Source: Verrucomicrobiia bacterium
Lineage (GTDB): Bacteria > Verrucomicrobiota > Verrucomicrobiia > Verrucomicrobiales > DEV007
Assembly (NCBI GenBank): GCA_020439995.1
Contig: JAGROY010000115.1
Span: 1-57,002 of the forward strand
Length of the DNA stretch: 57,002 nucleotides
Reading direction: 5' to 3'
The translations under genes were made by a program, and so were the position numbers. Below are positions 17,351-24,844 of this stretch, in pieces. Position 1 is the first letter of the stretch, and each line of letters begins with the position of its first letter. The notes under the pieces were generated by a model that saw only the letters and a program-made list of their open reading frames with translations, did not search any database and was not told the DNA's origin.

Positions 17351-17986
17351 ATGAAACGGACAATTCACAGAAACGCGCGACCGCTGATCATCTGGGGATT
17401 GGCCGCTATAGCGATCATTCCGATTGCACTTTTACAGGCAAGGCATCTTCAGATCGTAGCCGAGTGCGAGCGAACCATGTCACTTGAAGATTGGAGGGGA
17501 CCGCGCTGGCTGGTATTTTCATATCCGCGATTGGTCGTCATCAATCCTTTGATCAACAACATTGAATCAGCAGATGCCGAGATGGGTGAAAGCCTCAGCG
17601 CATTGAGATTTCATCGACTTGTGCTCGGAAACGTTCAGCCGGGATTCTTCGACCGTCTTGGCATTAAAGAGGAAGTAGACTTTGTGTACTTAAATGATGT
17701 TTGGAATGCCAACGAGGAGGTTGTTGCGGGTCTTCGGTGTTTTCCCGCAGTCAAAAAACTGGAGCTTCTCTCCATGGACTGTCCACTTGACACTTTGCCT
17801 TATTTCCGAGAGTTGGAGGCGTTGCAGATCACAAGTTGTCCGAAGCTGAATCGTGACATAATTTTAAGAATCGCCGAGCTTCCAAATCTGCGTGAGTTCA
17901 GTATCGCTGACATCGAAATTGCACAAACCGTTCTCGATGAATTTTCAGTAATTCGAAGTGATGTCAAATTGATCTATAATCCTTGA
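17351..17986 (+). CDS. Membrane-anchored leucine-rich hypothetical protein
   Basis: 211 residues. One N-terminal membrane segment (LIIWGLAAIAIIPIALL) is followed by a soluble part with irregular leucine-rich spacing (LSALRFHRLVLGNVQ, FPAVKKLELLSMDCPLDTL, LEALQITSCPKLN, LPNLREFSIADI). The spacing resembles a short leucine-rich repeat solenoid as found in many Planctomycetes and Verrucomicrobia proteins. No specific family or function assigned. It stands alone between two unrelated genes; the start ATG at 17351 places the basic residues correctly before the membrane helix. Confidence 0.75.
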   Translation: MKRTIHRNARPLIIWGLAAIAIIPIALLQARHLQIVAECERTMSLEDWRGPRWLVFSYPRLVVINPLINNIESADAEMGESLSALRFHRLVLGNVQPGFFDRLGIKEEVDFVYLNDVWNANEEVVAGLRCFPAVKKLELLSMDCPLDTLPYFRELEALQITSCPKLNRDIILRIAELPNLREFSIADIEIAQTVLDEFSVIRSDVKLIYNP

Positions 17987-18069
17987 ATCAGACTTCGACT
18001 GTTTGAATGATCCAGAACCTGGGAATTCAGGGAGTGACTCAGCCGCACGCGTTGTTGTAGGATGCAAGC

Positions 18070-20292
18070 ATGTTGCGATTCCGAATCCGCCTGTCTGGGT
18101 GCCTTACTGCCTTGCTCTTCTTTTCCGTCAGCACCCATGCGCAGGAGCGCCTGCCGGGAACCGCTCCGTTGGACTGGGAGGGTGACATTGCATCGCGGCT
18201 GGTCGATTCCGCAGCAGCATTTCTTGATGCGGCGATCGTGGAAGCAGGCACCAGCCGTGAAGAGAAGTTCTGGCAAAGGGACACGACCTCAGCAGCGGCC
18301 TACGTGCAATCGATCGCGCCAAACCGTGATCGCTTCGCAAAAATCACAGGTGTGCGGGATCCGCGATTGCCCGCACGACTGGAACGGCTCGGCTTGATTG
18401 CGGAAACGGACACGTTCACCGTGACCAGCGTGCGCTGGGATGTGTTCACGCAGGTGCACGGGGAGGGGTTGCTGCTCGAACCGCGCGGTGCGGTGGTAGC
18501 GGATGCGGTCGTCATTCCGGATGCCGGAGAGACGCCCGAGCAGGAATGTGGGCTCGAAAGCGGTGTGCCTCCTCAGTGTCACTGGGCGCGTCACCTTGCT
18601 GGTCAAGGAGTGCGTGTGCTGGTGCCATTGCTGATCAACCGCGATGTCACGCATCGAAAACTGAGCAATCGCGAGTTTCTCTATCGCCCGGCATTTGAGC
18701 TGGGGCGGCACCTCATCGGCTACGAAGTGCAGAAAGTACTGGCTGCTGTCGACTGGCTGAAGGCCACGCAGCAACCGGATGGCCCGAAGCGTTTGGTGGG
18801 TGTGTCAGGGTACGGTGAGGGTGGACTCATCGCCCTCTATGCCGGTGCGCTCGATCAGCGGATCGATGTGACGGCCGTCAGCGGTTACTTTGGCCCACGC
18901 GATGGTGTGTGGAAGGAACTGGCGGACCGGAACGTGTTCGGCCTGCTGGAACAGTTTGGCGATGCTGAGATCGCCAGCATGATTGCCCCCAGAGCCCTGG
19001 TGATCGAGCCGATTCCCGGAAAGGACGTCACGGTGCCCCCGGGAACGGGCGGTAAACCAGGCATCCTGACTGGGCCGACCAAAGAGGCATCACTCGCCGA
19101 ACTTGAGCGGGCACGCAAGCTGGTAGCCGGGCTGGAGCCTGCGCCTATGAGCTCCGGTGGATTTCCCGATTTTGTGCAAATGTTAGGCGTGCAGGTTACT
19201 GGAGATTTGCAACCGCCTGTGCCGCCGATCGTGTTGCACACCAAGGTCGATGCCCCCGCACGGCATGCGCGGCAGATGGAGGAACTGGACCGACACAATC
19301 AGTGGCTGCTGCGCGAAAGCGCCTATGCCCGCCAGGATTTTTTCTGGTCGAAGATCGATACTTCATCCGTCGAAGCATACGAAAAATCCACAGTGCCACT
19401 ACGTGACTACTTTCGGACAGATGTCGTCGGGCAATTCGACGATCCGCTGGTCGATCCCGCGCCGCGCACGCGCATACTGAAGGAAACCGAGACGCTGATC
19501 TATTACGAAGTCGTGCTCGACGTTTATGAACAGGCTGACTTCTTTGCCTACGGAATCCTGATCGTGCCGAAAGGTTTAGCCGCAGGCCAGGCGCTGCCGT
19601 GCGTGGTCTGTCAACACGGCCTGGAAGGACGGCCGCAGGATGTCATCGGTGAGCCGAGCTTCCACTACTACCAGGCCTTTGCCACCAAGCTGGCGGAGCA
19701 GGGATTCGTCACCTTTGCCCCGCAGCACCTGTATATCTTCGAAGACCGTTTCCGCGAGCTGCAGTACAAAGCGAACGCTCTGGGCAAGACGCTGTTCTCA
19801 CTGATGGTGCCGCAGCACCAGCAACTGGTAAAGTGGCTCGGTGCCCAGCCATTTATCTATGCCGACCGCATTGGTTTCTACGGTTTGTCGTACGGTGGCA
19901 AGTCTGCGATGCGCATCCCGCCGCTGGTGCCAGAGTACAAGTTGTCCATCTGCTCGGCCGACTTCAACGAGTGGGTGTGGAAGAACGCATCTACCCGCAG
20001 CCCCTACAGCTACGTGTGGACTGGCGAGTACGAGATCTTCGAGTTCGACCTGGGCAGCACCTTCAACTACGCCGAGATGGCAGCGCTCATCGCGCCGCGT
20101 CCGTTCATGGTCGAACGCGGCCACTTCGACGGCGTCGCTCCCGATGAAATGGTCGCGCACGAATTCGCCAAAGTCCGCCACCTCTACAACGCAAAGCTCA
20201 AGCTACCAGGCCGGGCCGAAATCGAATGGTTTGACGGCCCGCATCAGATCAATGGCAAGGGGACATTCGAGTTTTTGAAGAAGCATCTGTGA
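18070..20292 (+). CDS. Secreted two-domain alpha/beta hydrolase (acetyl xylan esterase / dienelactone hydrolase type)
   Basis: 740 residues with a signal peptide (LRFRIRLSGCLTALLFFSV). Two alpha/beta-hydrolase-like halves can be seen. In the N-terminal half the elbow region reads VSGYGEGGLIALYAG (from Val245) and lacks a serine in the usual G-x-S-x-G position, so it is probably not catalytic. The C-terminal half has an intact elbow FYGLSYGGKSA (Ser607), acid candidates in GHFDGVAPDE (Asp687/Asp692) and a histidine in FDGPHQING (His725). This fits the enlarged esterase family of Planctomycetes and Verrucomicrobia related to acetyl xylan esterases. The substrate may be a substituted polysaccharide (inference). 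Its last codons (EFLKKHL) recur in a fragment at 21575-21628. Confidence 0.9.
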   Translation: MLRFRIRLSGCLTALLFFSVSTHAQERLPGTAPLDWEGDIASRLVDSAAAFLDAAIVEAGTSREEKFWQRDTTSAAAYVQSIAPNRDRFAKITGVRDPRLPARLERLGLIAETDTFTVTSVRWDVFTQVHGEGLLLEPRGAVVADAVVIPDAGETPEQECGLESGVPPQCHWARHLAGQGVRVLVPLLINRDVTHRKLSNREFLYRPAFELGRHLIGYEVQKVLAAVDWLKATQQPDGPKRLVGVSGYGEGGLIALYAGALDQRIDVTAVSGYFGPRDGVWKELADRNVFGLLEQFGDAEIASMIAPRALVIEPIPGKDVTVPPGTGGKPGILTGPTKEASLAELERARKLVAGLEPAPMSSGGFPDFVQMLGVQVTGDLQPPVPPIVLHTKVDAPARHARQMEELDRHNQWLLRESAYARQDFFWSKIDTSSVEAYEKSTVPLRDYFRTDVVGQFDDPLVDPAPRTRILKETETLIYYEVVLDVYEQADFFAYGILIVPKGLAAGQALPCVVCQHGLEGRPQDVIGEPSFHYYQAFATKLAEQGFVTFAPQHLYIFEDRFRELQYKANALGKTLFSLMVPQHQQLVKWLGAQPFIYADRIGFYGLSYGGKSAMRIPPLVPEYKLSICSADFNEWVWKNASTRSPYSYVWTGEYEIFEFDLGSTFNYAEMAALIAPRPFMVERGHFDGVAPDEMVAHEFAKVRHLYNAKLKLPGRAEIEWFDGPHQINGKGTFEFLKKHL

Positions 20293-20384
20293 TGCGCTAC
20301 TCAACGGCCCGGTGATGTGCCGCGCTGTTTTAAACCGCAGGTCACGCAATACGTACCCTACACCGCCCGGCACGCCATCGCGCC

Positions 20385-20516
20385 ATCGTTGAACCCTTCT
20401 ACCCGGAGCAGAGCGAAGACGAACTCTACCAACTGGTCTCAAACTACCTCGGGCGGGACAACCTGTTCGCCCTGCCGCCTTCTTGCTTCGATAACAAACG
20501 GATCTTAGAGCGATAA
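20385..20516 (+). pseudogene. Unrecognised 3' gene remnant
   Basis: Forty-three codons ending in TAA read as convincing protein (IVEPFYPEQSEDELYQLV, SNYLGRDNLFALP, CFDNKRILER). There is no start codon or coding-like sequence upstream in this frame. It therefore looks like the C-terminal end of a gene whose body was lost. I cannot name the family. The surrounding 20293-20614 stretch holds no other gene. Confidence 0.4.
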
Positions 20517-20614
20517 CTTACTCGCACCCGAAGCACAGCGGCAGGCCTCTCCAAGCCTGAGACCCAGCCCCCCATCATTGACAATACTCCCATACTCCTG
20601 TAGATATTGCTCTC

Positions 20615-20884
20615 ATGAAAACGACGATTGATTTTCCTGACGAGTTGCTCTACCGGGCCAAGGTCGTGGCCGCTCAGCGGAAGATCACGCTTAAAGATTT
20701 GGTTCTCAGGGGCTTGGACTACGCCATCGAGCATCCCGATCTGCTCAGCGGGGATCCCGAAGGCCAACGCAAGCAACGTGGCGCGAAACTTCTCCAGCTC
20801 CTCGGGCAAATCGAAATGTCAGGCCCCGTCGGCAAGTGGAGTTGCGATGAACTCTATGACCGGCAGGATGGAAAACGGGAATGA
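20615..20884 (+). CDS. VapB-type antitoxin (ribbon-helix-helix)
   Basis: 89 residues. The N-terminus MKTTIDFPDELLYRAKVVAA followed by ITLKDLVLRGLDYAIE is the ribbon-helix-helix DNA-binding fold of VapB-like antitoxins. The C-terminal half (KLLQLLGQIEMSGPVGKWSC, DELYDRQDGKR) would wrap the toxin. The stop overlaps the start of the PIN-domain gene by 4 bp (ATGA), the standard arrangement. The pair is expected to autoregulate its promoter, but I see no clear operator in the 98 bp upstream of the start. Confidence 0.9.
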   Translation: MKTTIDFPDELLYRAKVVAAQRKITLKDLVLRGLDYAIEHPDLLSGDPEGQRKQRGAKLLQLLGQIEMSGPVGKWSCDELYDRQDGKRE

Positions 20885-21288
20885 GCGTGTTTTTTGATAC
20901 CAGCCTCTTCGTCTATGCCGTCTCTCAGGCAGCGGAGGATCAGGATAAACGGCGGGTTGCCAGCGGACTCATTGCCGAGGGGGAATTCTCCCTCTCCGCG
21001 CAGGTGATCCAGGAATTCATCCACACCTGCCTCCGCAAAGCCCGGCTGGGTCAAACCCCGGATGCGATCCGGGCCACTGCCGAGTTCCTCTTCAATTTCC
21101 CCTGCGCTGTCCCATCGCAAGAGCTTGTCCTACACGCCCTCGCCCTGCAGGCCCGATTTCAGATCAGCTACTGGGATGCCGCCATCCTCGCCGCCGCCCG
21201 GGAACTTGGCTGCCCCCAGCTCTACACCGAAGACCTCAACCATGGCCAGGACTACGACGGCGTCCAGGTCATCAACCCCCTTCAATGA
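20881..21288 (+). CDS. VapC-type PIN-domain toxin (ribonuclease)
   Basis: 135 residues. PIN-domain acidic residues are visible: Asp6 (FFDTSLFVYA), Glu45 (VIQEFIHTC), Asp99 (YWDAAILAAA) and Glu117/Asp118 (LYTEDLNHGQ). VapC proteins are Mg-dependent endoribonucleases that usually cut tRNA or rRNA and are held inactive by VapB. The length and motif order are complete, so the toxin looks functional. The start overlaps the antitoxin stop. The stop TGA in turn overlaps the ATG of the restriction-modification remnant, which suggests that the toxin-antitoxin pair was the first part of a longer mod-res operon. Confidence 0.93.
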   Translation: MSVFFDTSLFVYAVSQAAEDQDKRRVASGLIAEGEFSLSAQVIQEFIHTCLRKARLGQTPDAIRATAEFLFNFPCAVPSQELVLHALALQARFQISYWDAAILAAARELGCPQLYTEDLNHGQDYDGVQVINPLQ

Positions 21289-21533
21289 GTAAAAAACAAG
21301 AATTCGAACTCACCTGGATCGGGAAGGAGAATCGGCCGAAGCTGGAGCCGACAGCAAAGACCCCGGTGGCATTACCCAGGCGATCGAGTGGAAGGGAGGC
21401 GGCGGTTTCCGCTACTACAAGCTCGCTCCCTCCTGGCCCGGCAAAGCATGGAGGGAAGCCCTGGGAGTATCGCCTGATTCCTCACGACACGCTTTCTGAG
21501 AACATCGCCATTGATCACCTCGGACTTACGTGA
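21285..21533 (+). pseudogene. Collapsed type III restriction-modification operon (Mod and Res ends only)
   Basis: Three pieces of known protein ends are packed in 250 bp. At 21285-21350, frame 1 reads MSKKQEFELTWIGKENRPKL, the usual first residues of type III Mod-like site-specific adenine methyltransferases. At 21359-21433, a different frame reads DPGGITQAIEWKGGGGFRYY followed by KLAPS, the hallmark C-terminus of the same Mod. At about 21438-21533, frame 1 again reads AKHGGKPWEYRLIPHDTLSE and ends shortly after, which resembles the C-terminal end of type III Res (helicase-nuclease) subunits. The catalytic bodies of both proteins are absent. An 82-codon open frame across the region exists but would encode a chimaeric non-enzyme. 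Family matches are from memory and not searched. Confidence 0.75.
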
Positions 21534-21552
21534 TCTTGATGATGGGTTCATT

Positions 21553-21572
21553 TTCCCGGAAGAATCCGGGAA
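21553..21572. other. Inverted repeat (7-bp stem)
   Basis: TTCCCGG and CCGGGAA flank a 6-base loop (AAGAAT). No T-tract follows on the plus strand, so a terminator role is doubtful. It lies directly between the restriction-modification remnant and the hydrolase remnant. Confidence 0.35.
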
Positions 21573-21574
21573 GC

Positions 21575-21628
21575 CATCTGATCGGTGATGGTCAACGTCG
21601 ACTCGAGTTTTTGAAAAAGCATCTTTGA
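21575..21628 (+). pseudogene. 3'-terminal fragment of a hydrolase paralog
   Basis: Seventeen codons plus stop read HLIGDGQRRLEFLKKHL. This aligns with the last residues of the hydrolase at 18070-20292 (HQINGKGTFEFLKKHL). The similarity also extends to the DNA (cgagtttttgaa.aagcatct.tgat in both). No upstream coding sequence of that family remains here. It is either a residue of a former tandem paralog or a duplicated target end left by a DNA insertion. Confidence 0.55.
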
Positions 21629-21641
21629 TCCTGCACCTTTT

Positions 21642-22967
21642 TCATCTTGAGAAAACGTGCAGCCGCAGGAATGGCCCTCGATTGTCATCTGCCCGATAGG
21701 TCACACGCACCCGCTCCCCGGTTGGGCCGGGCACCGGTTCCTCAGACTCTAGCAGTGTACCGGTGTTCGACCAGGATTGGAGGTCCGCTGACTGCTGAAC
21801 TTCGATGGCGAGGCCGGGGGTATCGGCTGTTGGGCGTGTGTAGGCGATGCCAATCTGGTTCCGAACGATGACTGGCTGTGGGGCGCTGCTGCCTGTGTCT
21901 CGATGCAGTGGATGGGAGCCGAGCGCGCACTCGGTGGTGTTGTCCAAGCCGTCCCAGTCCGGGTCTGCGAACGGGGCGGCATTTGCACCGCGATCTTTGC
22001 GAAAGAACCGCGCCTGCCACTGGGCAAAGGCGGCGGGTCGGGTGTCGAGCACGATATCCCAGGGTTCGTTAGCTGTGGTGCCGGTGCCGATGAACTCCTG
22101 CGGCGTCCCGCCGTCCATATCGCCACGATTGACAAAGTGCTCACCGATTCCCGATCCGGCGTTGGTACCAGTATCGGCCCAGTAGATTTTCCCCGCCATG
22201 ACATCGAGCACCATGCCATGGGGGGTATCCAGGCTGGTGTAGATGTCTTCGATGACTCCTCCCTCAAGGCCGCGCCGCTGAATCTTCTTTTCGTTGCGAT
22301 TTACCCAGTAGATCTTCTCGCCCACGGGGTCGAGCGCTACACCACGGGTCTGACCCGCGATACCGCTGACTACGGTCTCCCTTTGCGAACCATCTGCGAG
22401 ATTAACCCTGACAATGTTACCAGCGCTGAAATCTCCCCAGTAGAGCTTTCCTCCAGTCAGGTCCAGCGTCAGAAAATAGGGCCATGTTGTTTCAACCAGA
22501 GTCTCGCGCTCGCTGCCATCGTAATTGGCGCGTTCGATGACGTTACGGTCGCGGTCGCACCAGTAAATCTTGGCGGCACGAGGATCGGCTGTGATGTCGG
22601 CGGGAAACGACAGGCCTGAAACGATCTCAGCGACTATGCGAGCTCCATCCACCGCCAAGGGCACACGGAAAATCTTGTTCGCGATGTTGTCACAAAAGAA
22701 CAGAACACCCGCATCGACATCCACTGCGAGTCCTCGGAACTCGTTGCTGCCTGGGACATCGTCCGCGGTCAGCAACAGCTCCGGATTACTACCATCGAAA
22801 TCTGCGCGGTAGATTTCGTCCGGCCCGCGGTCGATCCAATAAAGCTTTCCTGGAGGCGGCCCCGGTTCTTGAGCGCAAATGGGACTGCACAACGGAACCA
22901 TGCACAGAGACGCGAGGATTGCACAGAACGAAACCACTAACTGGCGAATTCTTAACTGCTGATACAT
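21642..22967 (-). CDS. Secreted YWTD-type beta-propeller protein
   Basis: 441 residues from ATG 22965-22967, which places a signal peptide at the start (IRQLVVSFCAILASLCMVPL). An in-frame start 60 bp upstream would add a poorly structured extension. At least five low-density-lipoprotein-receptor YWTD repeats are visible (GKLYWIDRG, AKIYWCDRDRNVIERANYDG, GKLYWGDFSAGNIVRVNLAD, EKIYWVNRNEKKI, GKIYWADTG), enough for a six-bladed propeller. After residue ~330 comes the typical C-terminal extension of this phylum (FADPDWDGLDNTTECALGS) and a beta module (QSADLQSWSNTGTLLES). Presumably exported and possibly surface-bound; ligand unknown. Confidence 0.88.
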   Translation of the reverse strand: MYQQLRIRQLVVSFCAILASLCMVPLCSPICAQEPGPPPGKLYWIDRGPDEIYRADFDGSNPELLLTADDVPGSNEFRGLAVDVDAGVLFFCDNIANKIFRVPLAVDGARIVAEIVSGLSFPADITADPRAAKIYWCDRDRNVIERANYDGSERETLVETTWPYFLTLDLTGGKLYWGDFSAGNIVRVNLADGSQRETVVSGIAGQTRGVALDPVGEKIYWVNRNEKKIQRRGLEGGVIEDIYTSLDTPHGMVLDVMAGKIYWADTGTNAGSGIGEHFVNRGDMDGGTPQEFIGTGTTANEPWDIVLDTRPAAFAQWQARFFRKDRGANAAPFADPDWDGLDNTTECALGSHPLHRDTGSSAPQPVIVRNQIGIAYTRPTADTPGLAIEVQQSADLQSWSNTGTLLESEEPVPGPTGERVRVTYRADDNRGPFLRLHVFSR

Positions 22968-23158
22968 CTGTGTTGAACCTGGTGCAGGATTGGAACCTCG
23001 ATCCCGGCATAGCAAGGGGATCCTCATTGATCAATGCCGACTCTACTTCAGCCGATGGTTTGCTGGCAAGTTCCCTCTGGATCGCGGCCCTCACCAGATT
23101 GATATAGAAAACATGGAAAACATTTGAATTATTATCAGCTCGAGTTAGTATCAAACAT

Positions 23159-23860
23159 ATGTTAATATTTCGATACTGCCTTTTAAGCACGATCATTATG
23201 GTGGTGTTGGTTGCGCCGGACACTAAAGCACTCACCATATCCTGGGGTAATGATTTGGCTACCAACACTTTACAGGATTCTAATGACACAGCACTGGGAA
23301 CTGAATTCAAGTTTGAGCTTGGAACCTTCACGGATCATAGCGGAGGCCAGCCCGGAACGGCGATCGATCCCTCAGGGGTCAGCTATTCCACTTGGGATAC
23401 CTTCTGGAAGCCGATCGACTTTGCTGTTGATGGAGCAGGTTGGGATCCAGGGCTCGGTACTTTTGCCCGTGAATCAGATCTGATTGAAACAGCTGTGGGG
23501 TCAAATCTGGCGCGACCGGCGGCTCTTGGCACTTCGACAGACTTCTTTTCCGATCCACAGGGCGGCATCACCGGTGGCGAAAAACTCTATCTCTGGGTGC
23601 ACAATGGAACGGTTCTGGGAGGCAGCGATGCCACGCAGGCAGCACTGATCACTGCCACAGGCTGGTTGATCCCGGATTACGAAACGCACACACTTCCCTT
23701 TGAGATGAACCTCCAGAACGCGGACACCGCAGTGGTGGGTAGTCTGTCTGTCAAAGACGTCAATCTACAACTGGCAGCCGTGCCGGAGCCATCCGCAGCA
23801 GCACTGCTTCTGTTGACTGCGGCCGGTGGTCTTGCATTCAGCAGGAAGCGCTGCAGGTAA
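23159..23860 (+). CDS. PEP-CTERM sorting-domain protein
   Basis: 233 residues. A signal peptide (YCLLSTIIMVVLVAPDTKAL) precedes a beta-rich domain (ISWGNDLATNTLQDSNDTAL, EFKFELGTF). The C-terminus is a complete PEP-CTERM signal: VPEPSAAALLLLTAAGGLAF followed by a basic end (SRKRCR). Such proteins are cleaved and sorted by an exosortase (EpsH/XrtA family), usually to the envelope or exopolysaccharide. No exosortase gene lies in the window. The N-terminal domain is shared with the next gene, which has a different C-terminus. The start ATG at 23159 lies in an AT-rich stretch. Confidence 0.9.
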   Translation: MLIFRYCLLSTIIMVVLVAPDTKALTISWGNDLATNTLQDSNDTALGTEFKFELGTFTDHSGGQPGTAIDPSGVSYSTWDTFWKPIDFAVDGAGWDPGLGTFARESDLIETAVGSNLARPAALGTSTDFFSDPQGGITGGEKLYLWVHNGTVLGGSDATQAALITATGWLIPDYETHTLPFEMNLQNADTAVVGSLSVKDVNLQLAAVPEPSAAALLLLTAAGGLAFSRKRCR

Positions 23861-23879
23861 CTTTTTTGCACAGATCAAC

Positions 23880-24824
23880 ATGGGCACCCTGAACAACGCT
23901 TCTTTTCCGATGACCGGGATTCGCCTGTTTGTTCTTTTCCTGGTGTGTCTGTCAGGTGTCTCAACGGGCGCTTTTGCCAGTCAGATCAACTGGCGCAGTT
24001 CGATTGCGGCGACGAATCTTACCAGTGACGGAACGACGCTGATGAATGGATCGTTCGAGTTCCAGCTCGGGTCATTCACCAATGGCTTCCTGCCGACTGC
24101 GGAAAACGTGTCCGAGTGGGATGGTCACTGGCAGGCTCTGGACACAACAGCGTACAACCAAACGACGCGATTCTTCTCAAGCTCTGTTTTGCTGACGACC
24201 AATGCCTCGCCGTTCGCGTTGGGAACCAGCGGATACATCTGGGGAAGGAACAAGATTCAAGGTGCAGACAACGAGTGGATCCTGATGCGCAGCGTGCGCT
24301 GGCGCTGGCCTGTGGCGAACAACGGCGTCGCCTTTCCTGTCGAATGGGAAGTCGATGAGTCGACCATTGCCATTCTGGGCGAGGCGAACGGCGCGAACTT
24401 CCAGATGAAGAGCGCACGGGTGGAAACCGGCAATTCCAATGCGGCGGATGACTGGCTGGCTGCACACTTTACCGCTGCACAACTCGCTGATCCCAGTGTA
24501 AGTGGCTGGGATGCCGATCCTGATAAAGATGGCAGCCACAACCTGCTGGAGTTTACCACCGGGGGCGATCCACTGAAGATCGACAGCGAAATTTCGGCCA
24601 CCACATGGAGCCAGACAAACCCTGCGACAAAAGGATTCACCCTGAAGCTGCCGGTGACGCCCGCCGCACGTGATCTGGTTGCGGTGAAGATGCAGTTCTC
24701 GACTACGCTAAAGGTCTGGTTGCCGCTACCGGCACAGGAAACTCCCGGAGAGAACAGCGTCTCGTTCAGCGTTACTCCGGGAAATGCGTCGCTTTACTAT
24801 CGGCTGGCAGTGGCTTTTAAGTAA
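23880..24824 (+). CDS. Exported paralog of the PEP-CTERM protein with a different C-terminus
   Basis: 314 residues from ATG 23880 (alternative ATG at 23910), followed by a signal peptide (GIRLFVLFLVCLSGVSTGAF). The first ~170 residues are similar to the preceding PEP-CTERM protein (INWRSSIAATNLTSDGTTLM, SFEFQLGSF compared with ISWGNDLATNTLQDSNDTAL, EFKFELGTF). Instead of a PEP-CTERM signal it continues with WDADPDKDGSHNLLEFTTGG, the calcium-binding-like linker widespread in this phylum, and a beta module ending in SLYYRLAVAF. It starts 19 bp after the previous stop, so the two probably form an operon. Function unknown; the shared domain may be a structural surface module. Confidence 0.85.
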   Translation: MGTLNNASFPMTGIRLFVLFLVCLSGVSTGAFASQINWRSSIAATNLTSDGTTLMNGSFEFQLGSFTNGFLPTAENVSEWDGHWQALDTTAYNQTTRFFSSSVLLTTNASPFALGTSGYIWGRNKIQGADNEWILMRSVRWRWPVANNGVAFPVEWEVDESTIAILGEANGANFQMKSARVETGNSNAADDWLAAHFTAAQLADPSVSGWDADPDKDGSHNLLEFTTGGDPLKIDSEISATTWSQTNPATKGFTLKLPVTPAARDLVAVKMQFSTTLKVWLPLPAQETPGENSVSFSVTPGNASLYYRLAVAFK

Positions 24825-24844
24825 GTAGTCGGTTTGCGATGGCG

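Noticed and set aside
20881..21533. Three-gene toxin-antitoxin system with an 82-residue third component
   Set aside because: The third frame is explained better as fused ends of Mod and Res proteins, with part of the similarity in a different reading frame.
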